Source: an uncultured Mycoplasmatota bacterium (lineage in GTDB: Bacteria; Bacillota_I; Bacilli_A; RF39; UBA660). Taken from it: 64,000 bases of DNA. The position numbers and the translations under genes were made by a program. The notes beneath the pieces were generated by a model that saw nothing but the letters and a program-made list of their open reading frames with translations, ran no database searches and was not told the DNA's origin. Shown here one piece after another: positions 43,014-52,047 of this stretch. The stretch is taken from contig CAMSCJ010000003.1 of the NCBI GenBank assembly GCA_947056845.1, positions 1-64,000 of the forward strand. Direction: 5' to 3'. The first letter of the stretch is position 1, and each line of letters starts with the position of its first letter.

Positions 43014-45968
43014 ATGGAATATCGTATTGAGGAAAATTTAATAAATTGTCAGTGCAATTATGATGGTAATGAAGTTTTAAAAAAGGATATAATAAAGTCA
43101 TGGGATAATAATTTAAATTATGATTTATTAGAAAAAAAACTAAGGAAGCCACAATTGGGCGCACTATATGCTTTGAAATCTCATTTTACTGTTTCTAATA
43201 ATGAAGCAACTATTGTGATGCCAACTGGAACAGGCAAAACAGAAACTATGTTGTCATATATAGTCAGTGAAAAATTAGAACAGGTATTAATTATATTGCC
43301 AAGTGTTTTATTAAGGGATCAAACTTATAATAAATGTAAAACCTTAGGTCTTATTTCACAATTTAAAATATTGAATGAAAAGGCATCATTACCAAATGTA
43401 TGCATGTTAAAAAAAACACCAAGTGATAAAGAAACATTTGAAAGCATTACACAAAATGTTAATATTATTGTTTCGACAATAGGTATTATATCTAGACTTA
43501 ATGATGAACAGATAGATGTTCTTAAGAAAAATTGTAGTGCTGTAATAATTGATGAAGCGCATCATATTGCTGCTAAAACTTGGAATAATGTAAAATCTAA
43601 GTTTAGAAATTTGAAAATAATACAATTCACTGCCACGCCTTTTAGAAATGATAATAAAAAAATAGATGGTAAAATTATTTATAATTATCCATTAAGTAAT
43701 GCACAAAAAGAAGGCTATTTTACAAAAATAAATTTTAATCCTGTAATTGAATATGATATTTCGAAATCAGATATTGAAGTTGCTAAAAAATCAATTTCAA
43801 TTTTGAAAAATGATATTGAAAATGGGTACGATCATTTATTGTTAGTAAGAGCTGGTTCAAAGAAAAGAGCATTAGATTTATATGAAAAAATATATAAAAA
43901 ATTTTATAGTAATTATAACCCAGTATTGATTACAAGTAATCAGACAAAAAATACAAATAAAGATAATTTGTCAAAATTAAGAAGTTTGGAATCGAGAATA
44001 GTTGTTTGTGTAGATATGTTTGGTGAAGGAATAGATTTACCTAATTTAAAAATTGCGGCCATTCATGATAAATATAAAAGTTTACCAATTACCCTTCAAT
44101 TTATAGGGCGCTTTGCTAGGGTTAGTAATGAGAAAATTGGAAATGCATCATTAGTGGCTAATATTATGCTTGAAGAGGTTAATGAAGAAATAAAACAATT
44201 GTATTCACTAGACTCTAATTGGGATTATATAATTAGCGATTTATCAAAAACTGCAATAGGTAAGGAAATATCTTTTCAGCAATTTATGAGTGGTTTTGAT
44301 ATAGAACAATTACGAGATATTTCAGTAAAACAGTTAGTTCCAAAAGTAAGTATGGTTGCATATAAAACTGATATAAGAGAATGGCAAATAGAAAATTGGA
44401 AAAAAATATTTAATGATGAATTATCTGTAATTTCAATAAATGAAGAAAATAATACATTTGTAATTATTGAAGCAATTGAGTCTCCAATTTCTTGGACATC
44501 GAATAAAATTATAACTAATAAAATATTGGAGTTATATGTTGTTTATTGGAATAAAGAAAAGAATACAGTATTTATAAATTCATCTAATAAAACAATCTCA
44601 AATATGATAGCAGACAAAATCTTTAATACAACGAATAAAATTACTGGAGATGTAGTATTTAGGGCATTATCTGGGATTAATCGATTAATGATGGCTTCAG
44701 TAGGATTAAGAACTGCTATCAATGGACCAATTAGATATAAAATGTATGCTGGTATTGATATTGCATCGGGTATAAGTGATTCTGCGGCAGGCACTTCCAT
44801 AAAATCTAACATATTTGGTACTGGATATGATGGTAATGGTAAGGTTTCTATTGGTTGTTCATATAAAGGAACGATATGGTCTAAATGGGTAGAAACAATA
44901 GATTATTGGAAGAATTGGTGTGACAATATACTTGATAAATTATTGGATGATTCAATCAACACACAAGATATTTTAAATTCAGCATTAGTTCCTAAAGTTA
45001 TTAATAAAAGGCCTACTCATGTACCAATTTCTATAGAATGGCCAGATGAGTTAGCAATTGAGGATTATAATAAATATTTTATTAAAAGCGGTATAAATGA
45101 GAATAGTCTAGATGAAATAGATTTAAAAATAGTAGATGCGGAATTACTAGATAAAAATATAACATTTTTAATAAATGATTTACAGTTTCAGTTAGAAATT
45201 ACTAATAAAGGTTATAAATTTATAAATATTTCTGGTAAAAAAGTAGAATTGTTTAAAAATAATAATAGTATGGGAAATATAAGTGATTACTTTACAGAAA
45301 ATCCACCAAGGATTTTCTTTGATAATCAGTCATCACTTGAAGGTAATCTTTATGTGGAGATTAATAAAGATCTTTCTAATTATTTTCATAAAGATAGAAT
45401 AATTAAAGAAAATTGGAACAACGTAGATATTTCAGTTGAATCACAAACAAAGAATAAAATTAAAAATTCTATTCAATATCATATAATTAGCAAATTAAAA
45501 GAAAATAATAAATATCAAGTTATTTTTGATGATGATGGGTCTGGAGAAATTGCAGATATAGTAACTTTAAGAAACGACGAAAAATGTATTTATATTGAAT
45601 TATATCATTGTAAGTTTAGTGGTAAAAATACTCCTGGAAAGAGAATAAGTGATTTATATGAAGTATGTGGACAATGTCAAAAATCTATTAAATGGAGGGC
45701 AAATATAGATATAATAATTGACCATATGTTACATAGGGAGAATTTAGCACAAGAAAAAAATTATTCAAGAATTGAACTTGGAGATATAGAAACCATATAT
45801 AAGTTCAAAAATTTATTAAAATGTAAAAAAATAGATATGAAAATATTTATTGTTCAGCCTGGAGTAGATTCTAAAAATATTACTCCAGATATGATGTATT
45901 TATTAAGTTGTACACAATCATATTTGATAGATACATATAATGTTCCTTTAACTATGATTTGTTCATAA
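43014..45968 (+). CDS. SF2 DEAD/DEAH helicase with C-terminal nuclease-like region
   Basis: 984 residues. Helicase motifs in order: Walker A MPTGTGKTE (residues 69-77), motif Ia ILPSVLLRDQ, DEAH box IIDEAHHIA near 180, SATP-like FTATPFRND near 212, and motif VI QFIGRFARVS near 365. A ~400-residue middle region is unassigned. Near residues 830-870 the pattern GEIADIVTL...CIYIELYHCKFSG resembles a PD-(D/E)xK nuclease core (Asp, then Glu-x-Tyr...Lys). AGGAAGTG precedes the ATG. Helicase-nuclease fusions on mobile elements are frequently anti-phage genes (for example Nhi- and Hna-type proteins); assignment to a named system is not possible by eye. Confidence 0.75.
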   Translation: MEYRIEENLINCQCNYDGNEVLKKDIIKSWDNNLNYDLLEKKLRKPQLGALYALKSHFTVSNNEATIVMPTGTGKTETMLSYIVSEKLEQVLIILPSVLLRDQTYNKCKTLGLISQFKILNEKASLPNVCMLKKTPSDKETFESITQNVNIIVSTIGIISRLNDEQIDVLKKNCSAVIIDEAHHIAAKTWNNVKSKFRNLKIIQFTATPFRNDNKKIDGKIIYNYPLSNAQKEGYFTKINFNPVIEYDISKSDIEVAKKSISILKNDIENGYDHLLLVRAGSKKRALDLYEKIYKKFYSNYNPVLITSNQTKNTNKDNLSKLRSLESRIVVCVDMFGEGIDLPNLKIAAIHDKYKSLPITLQFIGRFARVSNEKIGNASLVANIMLEEVNEEIKQLYSLDSNWDYIISDLSKTAIGKEISFQQFMSGFDIEQLRDISVKQLVPKVSMVAYKTDIREWQIENWKKIFNDELSVISINEENNTFVIIEAIESPISWTSNKIITNKILELYVVYWNKEKNTVFINSSNKTISNMIADKIFNTTNKITGDVVFRALSGINRLMMASVGLRTAINGPIRYKMYAGIDIASGISDSAAGTSIKSNIFGTGYDGNGKVSIGCSYKGTIWSKWVETIDYWKNWCDNILDKLLDDSINTQDILNSALVPKVINKRPTHVPISIEWPDELAIEDYNKYFIKSGINENSLDEIDLKIVDAELLDKNITFLINDLQFQLEITNKGYKFINISGKKVELFKNNNSMGNISDYFTENPPRIFFDNQSSLEGNLYVEINKDLSNYFHKDRIIKENWNNVDISVESQTKNKIKNSIQYHIISKLKENNKYQVIFDDDGSGEIADIVTLRNDEKCIYIELYHCKFSGKNTPGKRISDLYEVCGQCQKSIKWRANIDIIIDHMLHRENLAQEKNYSRIELGDIETIYKFKNLLKCKKIDMKIFIVQPGVDSKNITPDMMYLLSCTQSYLIDTYNVPLTMICS

Positions 45969-46094
45969 CAACTTTAAATTTATGCTTATTAATGATATGA
46001 AATATAAAATAAGTATTAATTTAGTAAAACTTGGTAAATTATTAAAAATGTATGTATAATGTAGATTATAACAACATGGAATTGCATCACATAT

Positions 46095-46118
46095 ATTTTG
46101 ACAAAATGTCGTCAAAAT
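46095..46118. promoter_or_regulatory. Inverted repeat upstream of the ToxI array
   Basis: ATTTTGAC-AAAATGTC-GTCAAAAT, an 8-bp perfect inverted repeat ~110 bp before the antitoxin repeats, resembling an operator. The rest of 45969-46208 shows no gene. Confidence 0.45.
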
Positions 46119-46208
46119 ATAGACAAGATTACTATTTTATGATATATTATTAGCACATAAGTGATTATGTTATGCAGAAATGCATATACTAATAATGCCT
46201 TATGGCAA

Positions 46209-46320
46209 TAAAAAAGCTAGTGATTCCCACTATAAGAGGAACTTAAAAAAGAAGCGATTCCGGCTTTGACAGGAACTTAAAAAAGCGGCGATTCCGGCCA
46301 TAACAGTGAAATTAAAAAAG
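46209..46320 (+). ncRNA. ToxI-type RNA antitoxin repeats (type III TA)
   Basis: Three tandem degenerate repeats of 34-35 nt (46209-46243, 46244-46277, 46278-46312) plus the first 8 nt of a fourth. Each begins TAAAAAAG, continues to GATTCC and ends near GGAACT. They are followed by a terminator and then a ToxN/AbiQ-like gene. This is the defining layout of type III toxin-antitoxin loci, in which each repeat is processed into an RNA that binds and inhibits the toxin. Confidence 0.8.
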
Positions 46321-46346
46321 AAACTAGAGAGCACACTCTAGTTTTA
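46321..46346 (+). terminator. Terminator between antitoxin RNA and toxin gene
   Basis: Perfect 9-bp stem AAACTAGAG/CTCTAGTTT with loop AGCACA and TTTT. In type III systems a leaky terminator here sets the excess of RNA antitoxin over toxin mRNA. Confidence 0.85.
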
Positions 46347-46386
46347 TTATGCTTTTTAGTATATAATATCTATTGAAGGTGATATC

Positions 46387-46899
46387 ATGAAAGAATCATT
46401 AATTTTAGTTAGATTAGATACAGAATATTGTAATTATTTAAGAAGATTTGATGACAAGGTTCCTTATAATTATAATGAAAAGGAATTAAGACCATTTGTT
46501 GGTATATTATTTGAAGTTAATAACTGTAAGTATTTTGCACCCTTATCTAGTCCTAAACCAAAACATTTAAAATTAAGATCTAAATTAGACTTTTTAAAAA
46601 TAGATAATGGTAAACTAGGTGCAATTAATTTTAATAATATGTTACCTGTTACTGAAAATAATATAATTAAGTTAGATTTAGATAAAGAGTGTTTAACTAA
46701 ATCAGAAGAAAAATATACCAAATTATTAAAGGACCAAATCTATTGGTTAAATCGTAATAGCGAAAAATTATATGGAAGATCTAAAAAATTATATGATAAA
46801 TATATAAATGGTACATTAGATTCAAATATTGCTAAAAGATGTTGTGATTTTAAATTATTAGAAGAAAAGTGCAATGAGTATAATAATGTAATAGTATAG
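46387..46899 (+). CDS. Type III toxin, ToxN/AbiQ family endoribonuclease
   Basis: 170 residues, the usual size for ToxN/AbiQ. GAAGGTGATATC lies before the ATG. Family hallmarks: a Tyr-rich N-terminus ending in KVP, RPFVGILFEVN, the active-site stretch YFAPLSSPKPKH (residues ~49-60) and KLGAINFNNMLPV. The toxin cuts RNA, including its own antitoxin precursor, and on phage infection is released to abort growth. It forms a unit with the repeats and terminator directly upstream. It is the last gene before the right attachment site of the element. Confidence 0.88.
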   Translation: MKESLILVRLDTEYCNYLRRFDDKVPYNYNEKELRPFVGILFEVNNCKYFAPLSSPKPKHLKLRSKLDFLKIDNGKLGAINFNNMLPVTENNIIKLDLDKECLTKSEEKYTKLLKDQIYWLNRNSEKLYGRSKKLYDKYINGTLDSNIAKRCCDFKLLEEKCNEYNNVIV

Positions 46900-46905
46900 T
46901 TTTCC

Positions 46906-46927
46906 AGATACCAAATTCAGATACTAA
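46906..46927 (+). repeat. Integrase arm-type direct repeats, right
   Basis: AGATACCAA (46906-46914) and AGATACTAA (46919-46927), matching the three copies at the left end. Confidence 0.65.
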
Positions 46928-47015
46928 ATGCAAAAAATAATGTTATTTTAATAAACTTTGATAAATTAAAAAAAATTAAAAAGCCTTATTTTACAAGACT
47001 TTAGTACAATTTTAA

Positions 47016-47029
47016 ATTGTTACGAACTG
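47016..47029. repeat. 14-bp inverted pair, right copy
   Basis: ATTGTTACGAACTG, the exact reverse complement of 34987-35000, 13 bp before the right attachment site. Confidence 0.5.
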
Positions 47030-47041
47030 ATATTAATATTT

Positions 47042-47080
47042 CCCCCTGAAGAGTCAGCGAAAGCTGGCTCACTTTTTGTT
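47042..47080 (+). other. Attachment site, middle copy (attR of module 1)
   Basis: CCCCCTGAA, then GAGTCAGC-GAAA-GCTGGCTC hairpin and ACTTTTTGTT. It is nearly the same as 52182-52220 and shares framework with 33693-33733. It marks the junction of the two tandem modules. Confidence 0.7.
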
Positions 47081-47108
47081 TTGGTTAAAACAATTCAGTA
47101 TTATTTAA

Positions 47109-47525
47109 AATTTAGAAAAAGATGATGAATTATATAAAGATACAGATAAATATCATAAAAAATTAGATATTGTTTATAAATCTGCTACTTTTGATTTTAA
47201 AAATATTAAATCAAAAAATCCTGAAGTATCTTATATGGATCCTAGAAATGAAATAAAATATGTTGATTTTTCTACTGAAAGATATAATATAGATTCGGTA
47301 ATAAATTTGATTAATTCAATCAATTATTCTATAAATAAAGAAAATTATATGCCAATTAGTAGACATTCTATAAAATGTGTATATTATTCTAAAGATTGGT
47401 ATATAGCAGATACTAATCAGGGAATTATTGGTGAGTATTTAGAAAACGATTATAAAGCTAAAGAAGAATTTGATGATTGTATGAATATGTTGAATAAAAT
47501 TGGTAAGCAAAAAGTATTAAAATAA
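47109..47525 (+). pseudogene. 5'-truncated gene at the module junction
   Basis: The frame is open from 47109, right after a TAA at 47106, and reads NLEKDDELYKDTDKYHKKLD onward without a start codon until an internal ATG at 47235. The visible ~139 residues have no recognised domain. Since it starts only 28 bp after the attachment repeat, its 5' part was probably lost by recombination at that site. Translation from 47235 (96 residues) is possible but no ribosome site is seen. Confidence 0.55.
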
Positions 47526-47549
47526 ATTAATAGTTGGATAATTTAAACT

Positions 47550-47583
47550 AAATCACGTTTTATAAAAAGAACGTGATTTTAAT
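47550..47583 (+). terminator. Rho-independent terminator
   Basis: 10-bp stem AAATCACGTT / AACGTGATTT with T-rich tail after the truncated gene. Confidence 0.8.
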
Positions 47584-47702
47584 TTTATTAATAGTATAGA
47601 TTTTTCTAAAGGAATCTAATGTTAAAATAATGGATAAAATTTAGGAATAGTTTGAATATTATGTTATAATATATATATATTTTTTTTTGGAGGTATATAA
47701 CT

Positions 47703-48551
47703 GTGAAAATAAAAGTAAATAATGAATATAGTAAATTAAAAACAGTTGTGGTATCAAGTGCTGATTATTTTGATTCATCTAATTTAGCTATTAATAATGA
47801 AACAATTAAATATTATGCTTTAAATGGTGGAATTCCAACTAAAGAAGCAATATTAGAAGAACAAAAGTGTTTTTGGGATGAATTAAAAAGGCATGGAATA
47901 AATTTATTGGTAGCAGAACAAGTTGATAGTGCAAAAGGACAAATGTTTACTAGAGATTTAGCATTTGTAATTGGTGATAAATTTTTTATATCAAATATGA
48001 AGAAAGAAAACAGGCGTTTAGCCATAAATGGTTGGCATAAAATAATTGATCAAATAGATTCAAATAAGATAATTAAAGTACCATCTAATATTTATTTAGA
48101 GGGTGGAGATATACTAGTGGATAATAAGACCATTTATGTAGGAATTAGTGAAAGGACTACTATGGAAGGGGTTAGGTTTTTAAATGATGTTTTAGGAGAA
48201 GATTACGCTGTTGTACCGATAAAATTAAAACCTAAATTTCTCCACTTAGACGTAGTATTTACAATTGTAAGTTCTAATTTAGCTTTAATCTATAAAGATG
48301 GTATAGAAAATGAATCTTACGAATTACTTGATAAATTTACGAAAATTGAGGTAACTGAGCAAGAACAATTTGAATTAGCTACAAATGTTTTTTCTATAGA
48401 TTCTAACACAGTTATAATGAATTCAAATCATAAAAGAATTGCAAATGAATTAAAAAAATTTAATATAAATATAATATCAATCAATTTATCACAAACAGCA
48501 AAAGATGGTGGAGCTTTTAGATGTACTACTTGTCCACTTGAAAGAGAATAA
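47703..48551 (+). CDS. DDAH/arginine deiminase-superfamily amidinohydrolase
   Basis: 282 residues, GTG start with GGAGGT upstream; an extended -10 TGTTATAAT lies at 47662-47670. The guanidino-modifying fold is indicated by MFTRDLAFVIGDKFF, YLEGGDILVDN, the His of LHLDVVF and the catalytic Cys in GGAFRCTTCPLE at the C-terminus. This matches dimethylarginine dimethylaminohydrolase-like enzymes, which hydrolyse methylated arginine to citrulline. Why a mobile module carries it is unclear. It probably shares a transcript with the GNAT and SDR genes downstream. Confidence 0.8.
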   Translation: MKIKVNNEYSKLKTVVVSSADYFDSSNLAINNETIKYYALNGGIPTKEAILEEQKCFWDELKRHGINLLVAEQVDSAKGQMFTRDLAFVIGDKFFISNMKKENRRLAINGWHKIIDQIDSNKIIKVPSNIYLEGGDILVDNKTIYVGISERTTMEGVRFLNDVLGEDYAVVPIKLKPKFLHLDVVFTIVSSNLALIYKDGIENESYELLDKFTKIEVTEQEQFELATNVFSIDSNTVIMNSNHKRIANELKKFNINIISINLSQTAKDGGAFRCTTCPLERE

Positions 48552-48581
48552 AAGTGTTATATTATAGGAAAGGTTTAAAAA

Positions 48582-49127
48582 ATGATAAAATTAGTAATAC
48601 CAACAATTGAACATAAGGATAAATATAAAGAAATGATCGAAGAATGGCAAGAACATGGTGGGCTATATGTACCTTGTATAATTGATTATGATTGCAATAA
48701 TCCTATTGAAGAATTAGATTATGATGCTGTTTTAAAAGTTGTGGATGATTATCGTAACGGCAATATATTTGATTACGATGTCGATTACTTTGAAAGTTCT
48801 GATTTTTATTTCATTTTTGATGATGATACTTTAATTGGAATGAGTGAAATTAGACATAATTTAAAACCTTTAGGAATTAAAACTATAGGACATATTGCTT
48901 GTGGTATTAGACCATCACAAAGAGGTAAAGGTTATGCGTTAAAGTCAACTGAATATATGCTTGAAAAACTAAAAGAAGATGGTATTGAAGAAGTGGTTCT
49001 TTGTCACTATTCTGAAAATAATATTAGTCCCAAAATTATCAAAAAATTAGATTTTAAATATAAAGATAGTATGATTTCTGAAGTGAGTAAAAAAGAAATA
49101 AAGCGATATATAAAAAAATTAAAATAA
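48582..49127 (+). CDS. GNAT-family N-acetyltransferase
   Basis: 181 residues, with AGGAAAGG upstream. Acetyl-CoA site: IACGIRPSQRGKGYALKSTEYMLEKL (the RxxGxG/A motif A near residues 111-122), preceded by FYFIFDDDTLIGMSEIRHNL and followed by CHYSENNISPKIIKKLDFKY, the usual motif B with an Asn. Substrate unknown; members acetylate amino acids, antibiotics or proteins. Confidence 0.88.
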   Translation: MIKLVIPTIEHKDKYKEMIEEWQEHGGLYVPCIIDYDCNNPIEELDYDAVLKVVDDYRNGNIFDYDVDYFESSDFYFIFDDDTLIGMSEIRHNLKPLGIKTIGHIACGIRPSQRGKGYALKSTEYMLEKLKEDGIEEVVLCHYSENNISPKIIKKLDFKYKDSMISEVSKKEIKRYIKKLK

Positions 49128-49153
49128 TAGTTTGAAAGTGAGATGAGAAAATA

Positions 49154-49843
49154 ATGAAGGAAAATATATTAATAATAACTGGGGGATCTAGTGGGTTAGG
49201 ATTAGAAATTGCCAAACAAGCAATCGAAAGAGGTTTATTTGTTTGTAACATATCACGAAATAAACAAAAAATGAATGAATTAGATGAAGTATTTAAGAAA
49301 AACTATAGAGGTTTTATAGGAGATATAACTGATGAAGAATTTATAAATAAATCTATAAATGAAATTTCAAAATTGGGTAATATAAAATATTTGGTAAATA
49401 ATGCCCAAAAAGCTTGTTTTAAATCACCAATAGAATATAATTCTGAAGATATAGAAATATCTTTAAATGGTTTAAAGGGAATGATACTATGTACCAAAGA
49501 AACATTAAAGGTTAAAAATGAACAGGATTTAAAGATAATAAATATTATGTCTTCGGCTGCATTAAAAGGAAATAAACAGGAAGCATTATATTGTGCTACT
49601 AAATGGGGTGAAAGAGGATATACTGAAAGTTTAAAAGTAGCATATAAGGGAACATCAGTAAAAGTTATAGGTGTTTATCCTGGAGGAATGAATACAGAAT
49701 TTTGGATCAATAATAGAGAATATGTATCTGAAGATAAATCAAATACTTTTATGAATCCTAAAGATGTTGTAACAGTAATTTTAGATAATATTTTAAATTA
49801 TGATAATTTGACTGTTTCTGACATTATTATAGAAAGAAATTAG
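49154..49843 (+). CDS. Short-chain dehydrogenase/reductase
   Basis: 229 residues. Classic SDR pattern: ITGGSSGLGLEIAKQ (cofactor-binding TGxxxGxG), NNAQKA in place of NNAG, the catalytic Ser in IMSSAAL, and YCATKWG with Tyr and Lys (YxxxK). PGGMNTEFW follows. NAD(P)H-dependent oxidation or reduction of an unknown substrate. GTGAGATGAG precedes the ATG. 217 bp without a gene follow it. Confidence 0.88.
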   Translation: MKENILIITGGSSGLGLEIAKQAIERGLFVCNISRNKQKMNELDEVFKKNYRGFIGDITDEEFINKSINEISKLGNIKYLVNNAQKACFKSPIEYNSEDIEISLNGLKGMILCTKETLKVKNEQDLKIINIMSSAALKGNKQEALYCATKWGERGYTESLKVAYKGTSVKVIGVYPGGMNTEFWINNREYVSEDKSNTFMNPKDVVTVILDNILNYDNLTVSDIIIERN

Positions 49844-50060
49844 GTAATAATTAGGCATTAAAGTTTTAGATTTTTATTATATTGTTTTAATTCATATTAA
49901 TAAAAATTAGATAATTTTTTTAGAATAAGATGGTAAATGATTTGAAGATGTATTTATGTGTAATATGTAATTATTATAGCATAGATTTTTTTTAATATTT
50001 TCAAAGATCAAGAGAAGATTAATTTAGATAGAGTCTGGATGTAAAAAGAGAGATGATACA

Positions 50061-50774
50061 ATAGTTAAAAGGAAAAACTTTTCAGATAGTGTTCTAGAAT
50101 TTAATGAATGGTTAGCGAATATATCTTTAGAATTATTTGATAATTATACTATTAGTAATCCATTTAGTGGTAAAAATAGAGTACGAATAAAAAAGATTAC
50201 GAATGCTTTTTATAAAAAATATTATAATGACCCTAATAAAAGATATTTAATACTTGGCAGCTCACCAGCAAGAAAGGGCACAGCAATAACAGGTATTCCA
50301 TTTGAAGATGCAAGTCATCTTTATAAAGAAACTGGTATTATGATTGATAAATTTTATATAAATAAATCATCTTCTGATTTTTTATATGATGTTATGGAGC
50401 AATATGGTGGTTGTGAAAAATTTTATAAGAACTTTTTTATGAGTTTTGTATGCCCATTAGGTATAGTAAATGTAAATTCAAAAGGAAATGAAGTTAATTC
50501 AAATTATTACGAAAATAAAAAATTAGAGAATGTTTTGCACGATTTTATTGTTGATTCTTTAAAAAAACATATTGCTTTTGGAATTGAAACATCTATATGT
50601 TATTGTATAGGAAGTGGAGAAAATTTTAAATTTTTAACAAAAATTAATGAACAATATAATTTTTTTGATAAGATTATTGCTTTAGAACATCCAAGATTTA
50701 TTATGCAATATAATTCGAAAGATAGAAATAAATACTTGGATAAATACATTAATGCTTTAAATAATAGGGACTGA
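50061..50774 (+). CDS. SMUG/UDG-like glycosylase (DUF4918), start unclear
   Basis: The frame is open from 50028 to 50774. RYLILGSSPARKGTAITGIPFEDASHL at 50250-50325 matches the N-terminal active-site motif of the uracil-DNA glycosylase-like DUF4918 family, and VCPLGIV and ALEHPRFIMQY fit its later parts. No ATG, GTG or TTG precedes that motif in frame; ATA at 50061 or a mutated start is likely, and the ATG at 50053 is out of frame. Translation from ATG 50340 would remove the motif. It may be a gene with a non-canonical or lost start. Confidence 0.6.
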   Translation: MVKRKNFSDSVLEFNEWLANISLELFDNYTISNPFSGKNRVRIKKITNAFYKKYYNDPNKRYLILGSSPARKGTAITGIPFEDASHLYKETGIMIDKFYINKSSSDFLYDVMEQYGGCEKFYKNFFMSFVCPLGIVNVNSKGNEVNSNYYENKKLENVLHDFIVDSLKKHIAFGIETSICYCIGSGENFKFLTKINEQYNFFDKIIALEHPRFIMQYNSKDRNKYLDKYINALNNRD

Positions 50775-50967
50775 AATAATAAAAAAGACATAAAAAAGTC
50801 CCCATAAATAGTTAAAATATAGGTAAAAACTTATAAAAAAAATTCAAGATGAAAAACATAAAAAAGCAGAGTTGAGTATTTGAGTCCTAGCCAGCACTAC
50901 AAATTGACTTCCGCCATTTGCAAAATATGGGATTTATCCCAAACCTGTATGAAAGGAGAATTATAAA

Positions 50968-51863
50968 ATGAATGATGTTCTTGTAAAAGAAAAAGAAGTA
51001 GGAAAAGTTGAAAATCTAATTTATGAAGTTCGTGGTATACAAGTAATGTTGGATTCAGATTTAGCAAGACTTTATGAATGCGCAAATGGAACGAAAGATG
51101 TTAATAAAGCAGTTAACAGAAATATAGAGCGCTTTCCTAAAGATTTTTATTTTCAGCTAACTAAAGAAGAGTATTATAACTTGAAGTTCCATTTTGGAAC
51201 TTCAAGATTAAATAGTCATGGTGGTGTTAGAAAAATACCTTATGTTTTTACTGAACAAGGTGTTGCAATGCTTGCAAGTGTTCTTAGAACAAGTGTTGCA
51301 TCTTCTGTAAGTGTAGATATTATGCGAGCATTTGTAGTAATGAAAAAATATATATCTAAAACTTTATTGGAGCAAACATATATAAATGAACTTGTTTTAA
51401 AAGATTCAAAAAGAATAGATTTGTTAGAAGAAACAATGTCGAAGTTTAAAGAAAAAAGTAATCATTTATTCTTTGATGGTCAAATATATGATGCATATTC
51501 TAAAATAAATGAAATATTTTTGAATGCGAAAAAAGAGTTAATTGTTGTGATGCCTATGCAGATATCACTATTTTAGATATGATAAAAAAATTGAATGTTG
51601 ATGTTATAGTCATTACAAAGCAAAATGGATTACTTACAAATATGGATGTTAAAAAATATAATAATCAATACAGTAATTTGACTGTTAAATATAGTGATGC
51701 ATTTCATGATCGTTATTTTGTAATTGATAATAATAAGATCTATCATTGTGGAGCCTCTATTAATCATGCTGGTGCTAGAACTTTTAGTATTAATATACTT
51801 GAAGATAAAGAGGTATGTAATGCTCTTAAAAATAAGATTGACAAAATAATAAGTAAAAAATAA
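50968..51863 (+). pseudogene. ORF6N-domain protein, frameshifted
   Basis: The first part (50968-51576) has the ORF6N domain (IYEVRGIQVMLDSDLARLYECANGTK...RFPKDFYFQLTKEEY...FTEQGVAMLASVLRT). It then runs out of frame after IVVMPMQISLF. With one extra base near 51547 (GTTGTGATGCC where GTTGTTGATGCC would keep frame) it continues YADITILDMIKKL and joins the second frame to 51863, total ~298 residues. AAAGGAGAA precedes the ATG. ORF6N proteins are typical of phage and integrative elements. Confidence 0.8.
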
Positions 51864-52047
51864 AAACTGAAATATTATCAGTTCTTACCGTCCGCGATAC
51901 CACGAACCCCAAGCAAACTTAATTGCTTTTAATATACTCAATATAACAAATAAATGAATATTTGTAAATGCTGATAATTAAAAAATGGCTAAAATATGCA
52001 AAAATGAGGAGTTAAATATGAATATAAGTAGTAGAATTATCACTTTT
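51864..52047. other. Intergenic stretch, no gene seen
   Basis: Contains a GC-rich patch at ~51885-51912 (TTACCGTCCGCGATACCACG) that I cannot assign, a small AAGCAA/TTGCTT hairpin at ~51914 and no convincing gene. Confidence 0.4.

Noticed and set aside
46209-46320. Tandem repeats that could be read as a small CRISPR array
   Set aside because: Units run head to tail with no unique spacers of constant length, differ from each other, and are followed by a terminator and a ToxN-like gene; no cas genes are present.
51885-51912. GC-rich patch that might be a tRNA fragment
   Set aside because: I could not fold any acceptor, anticodon or T arm around it on either strand.
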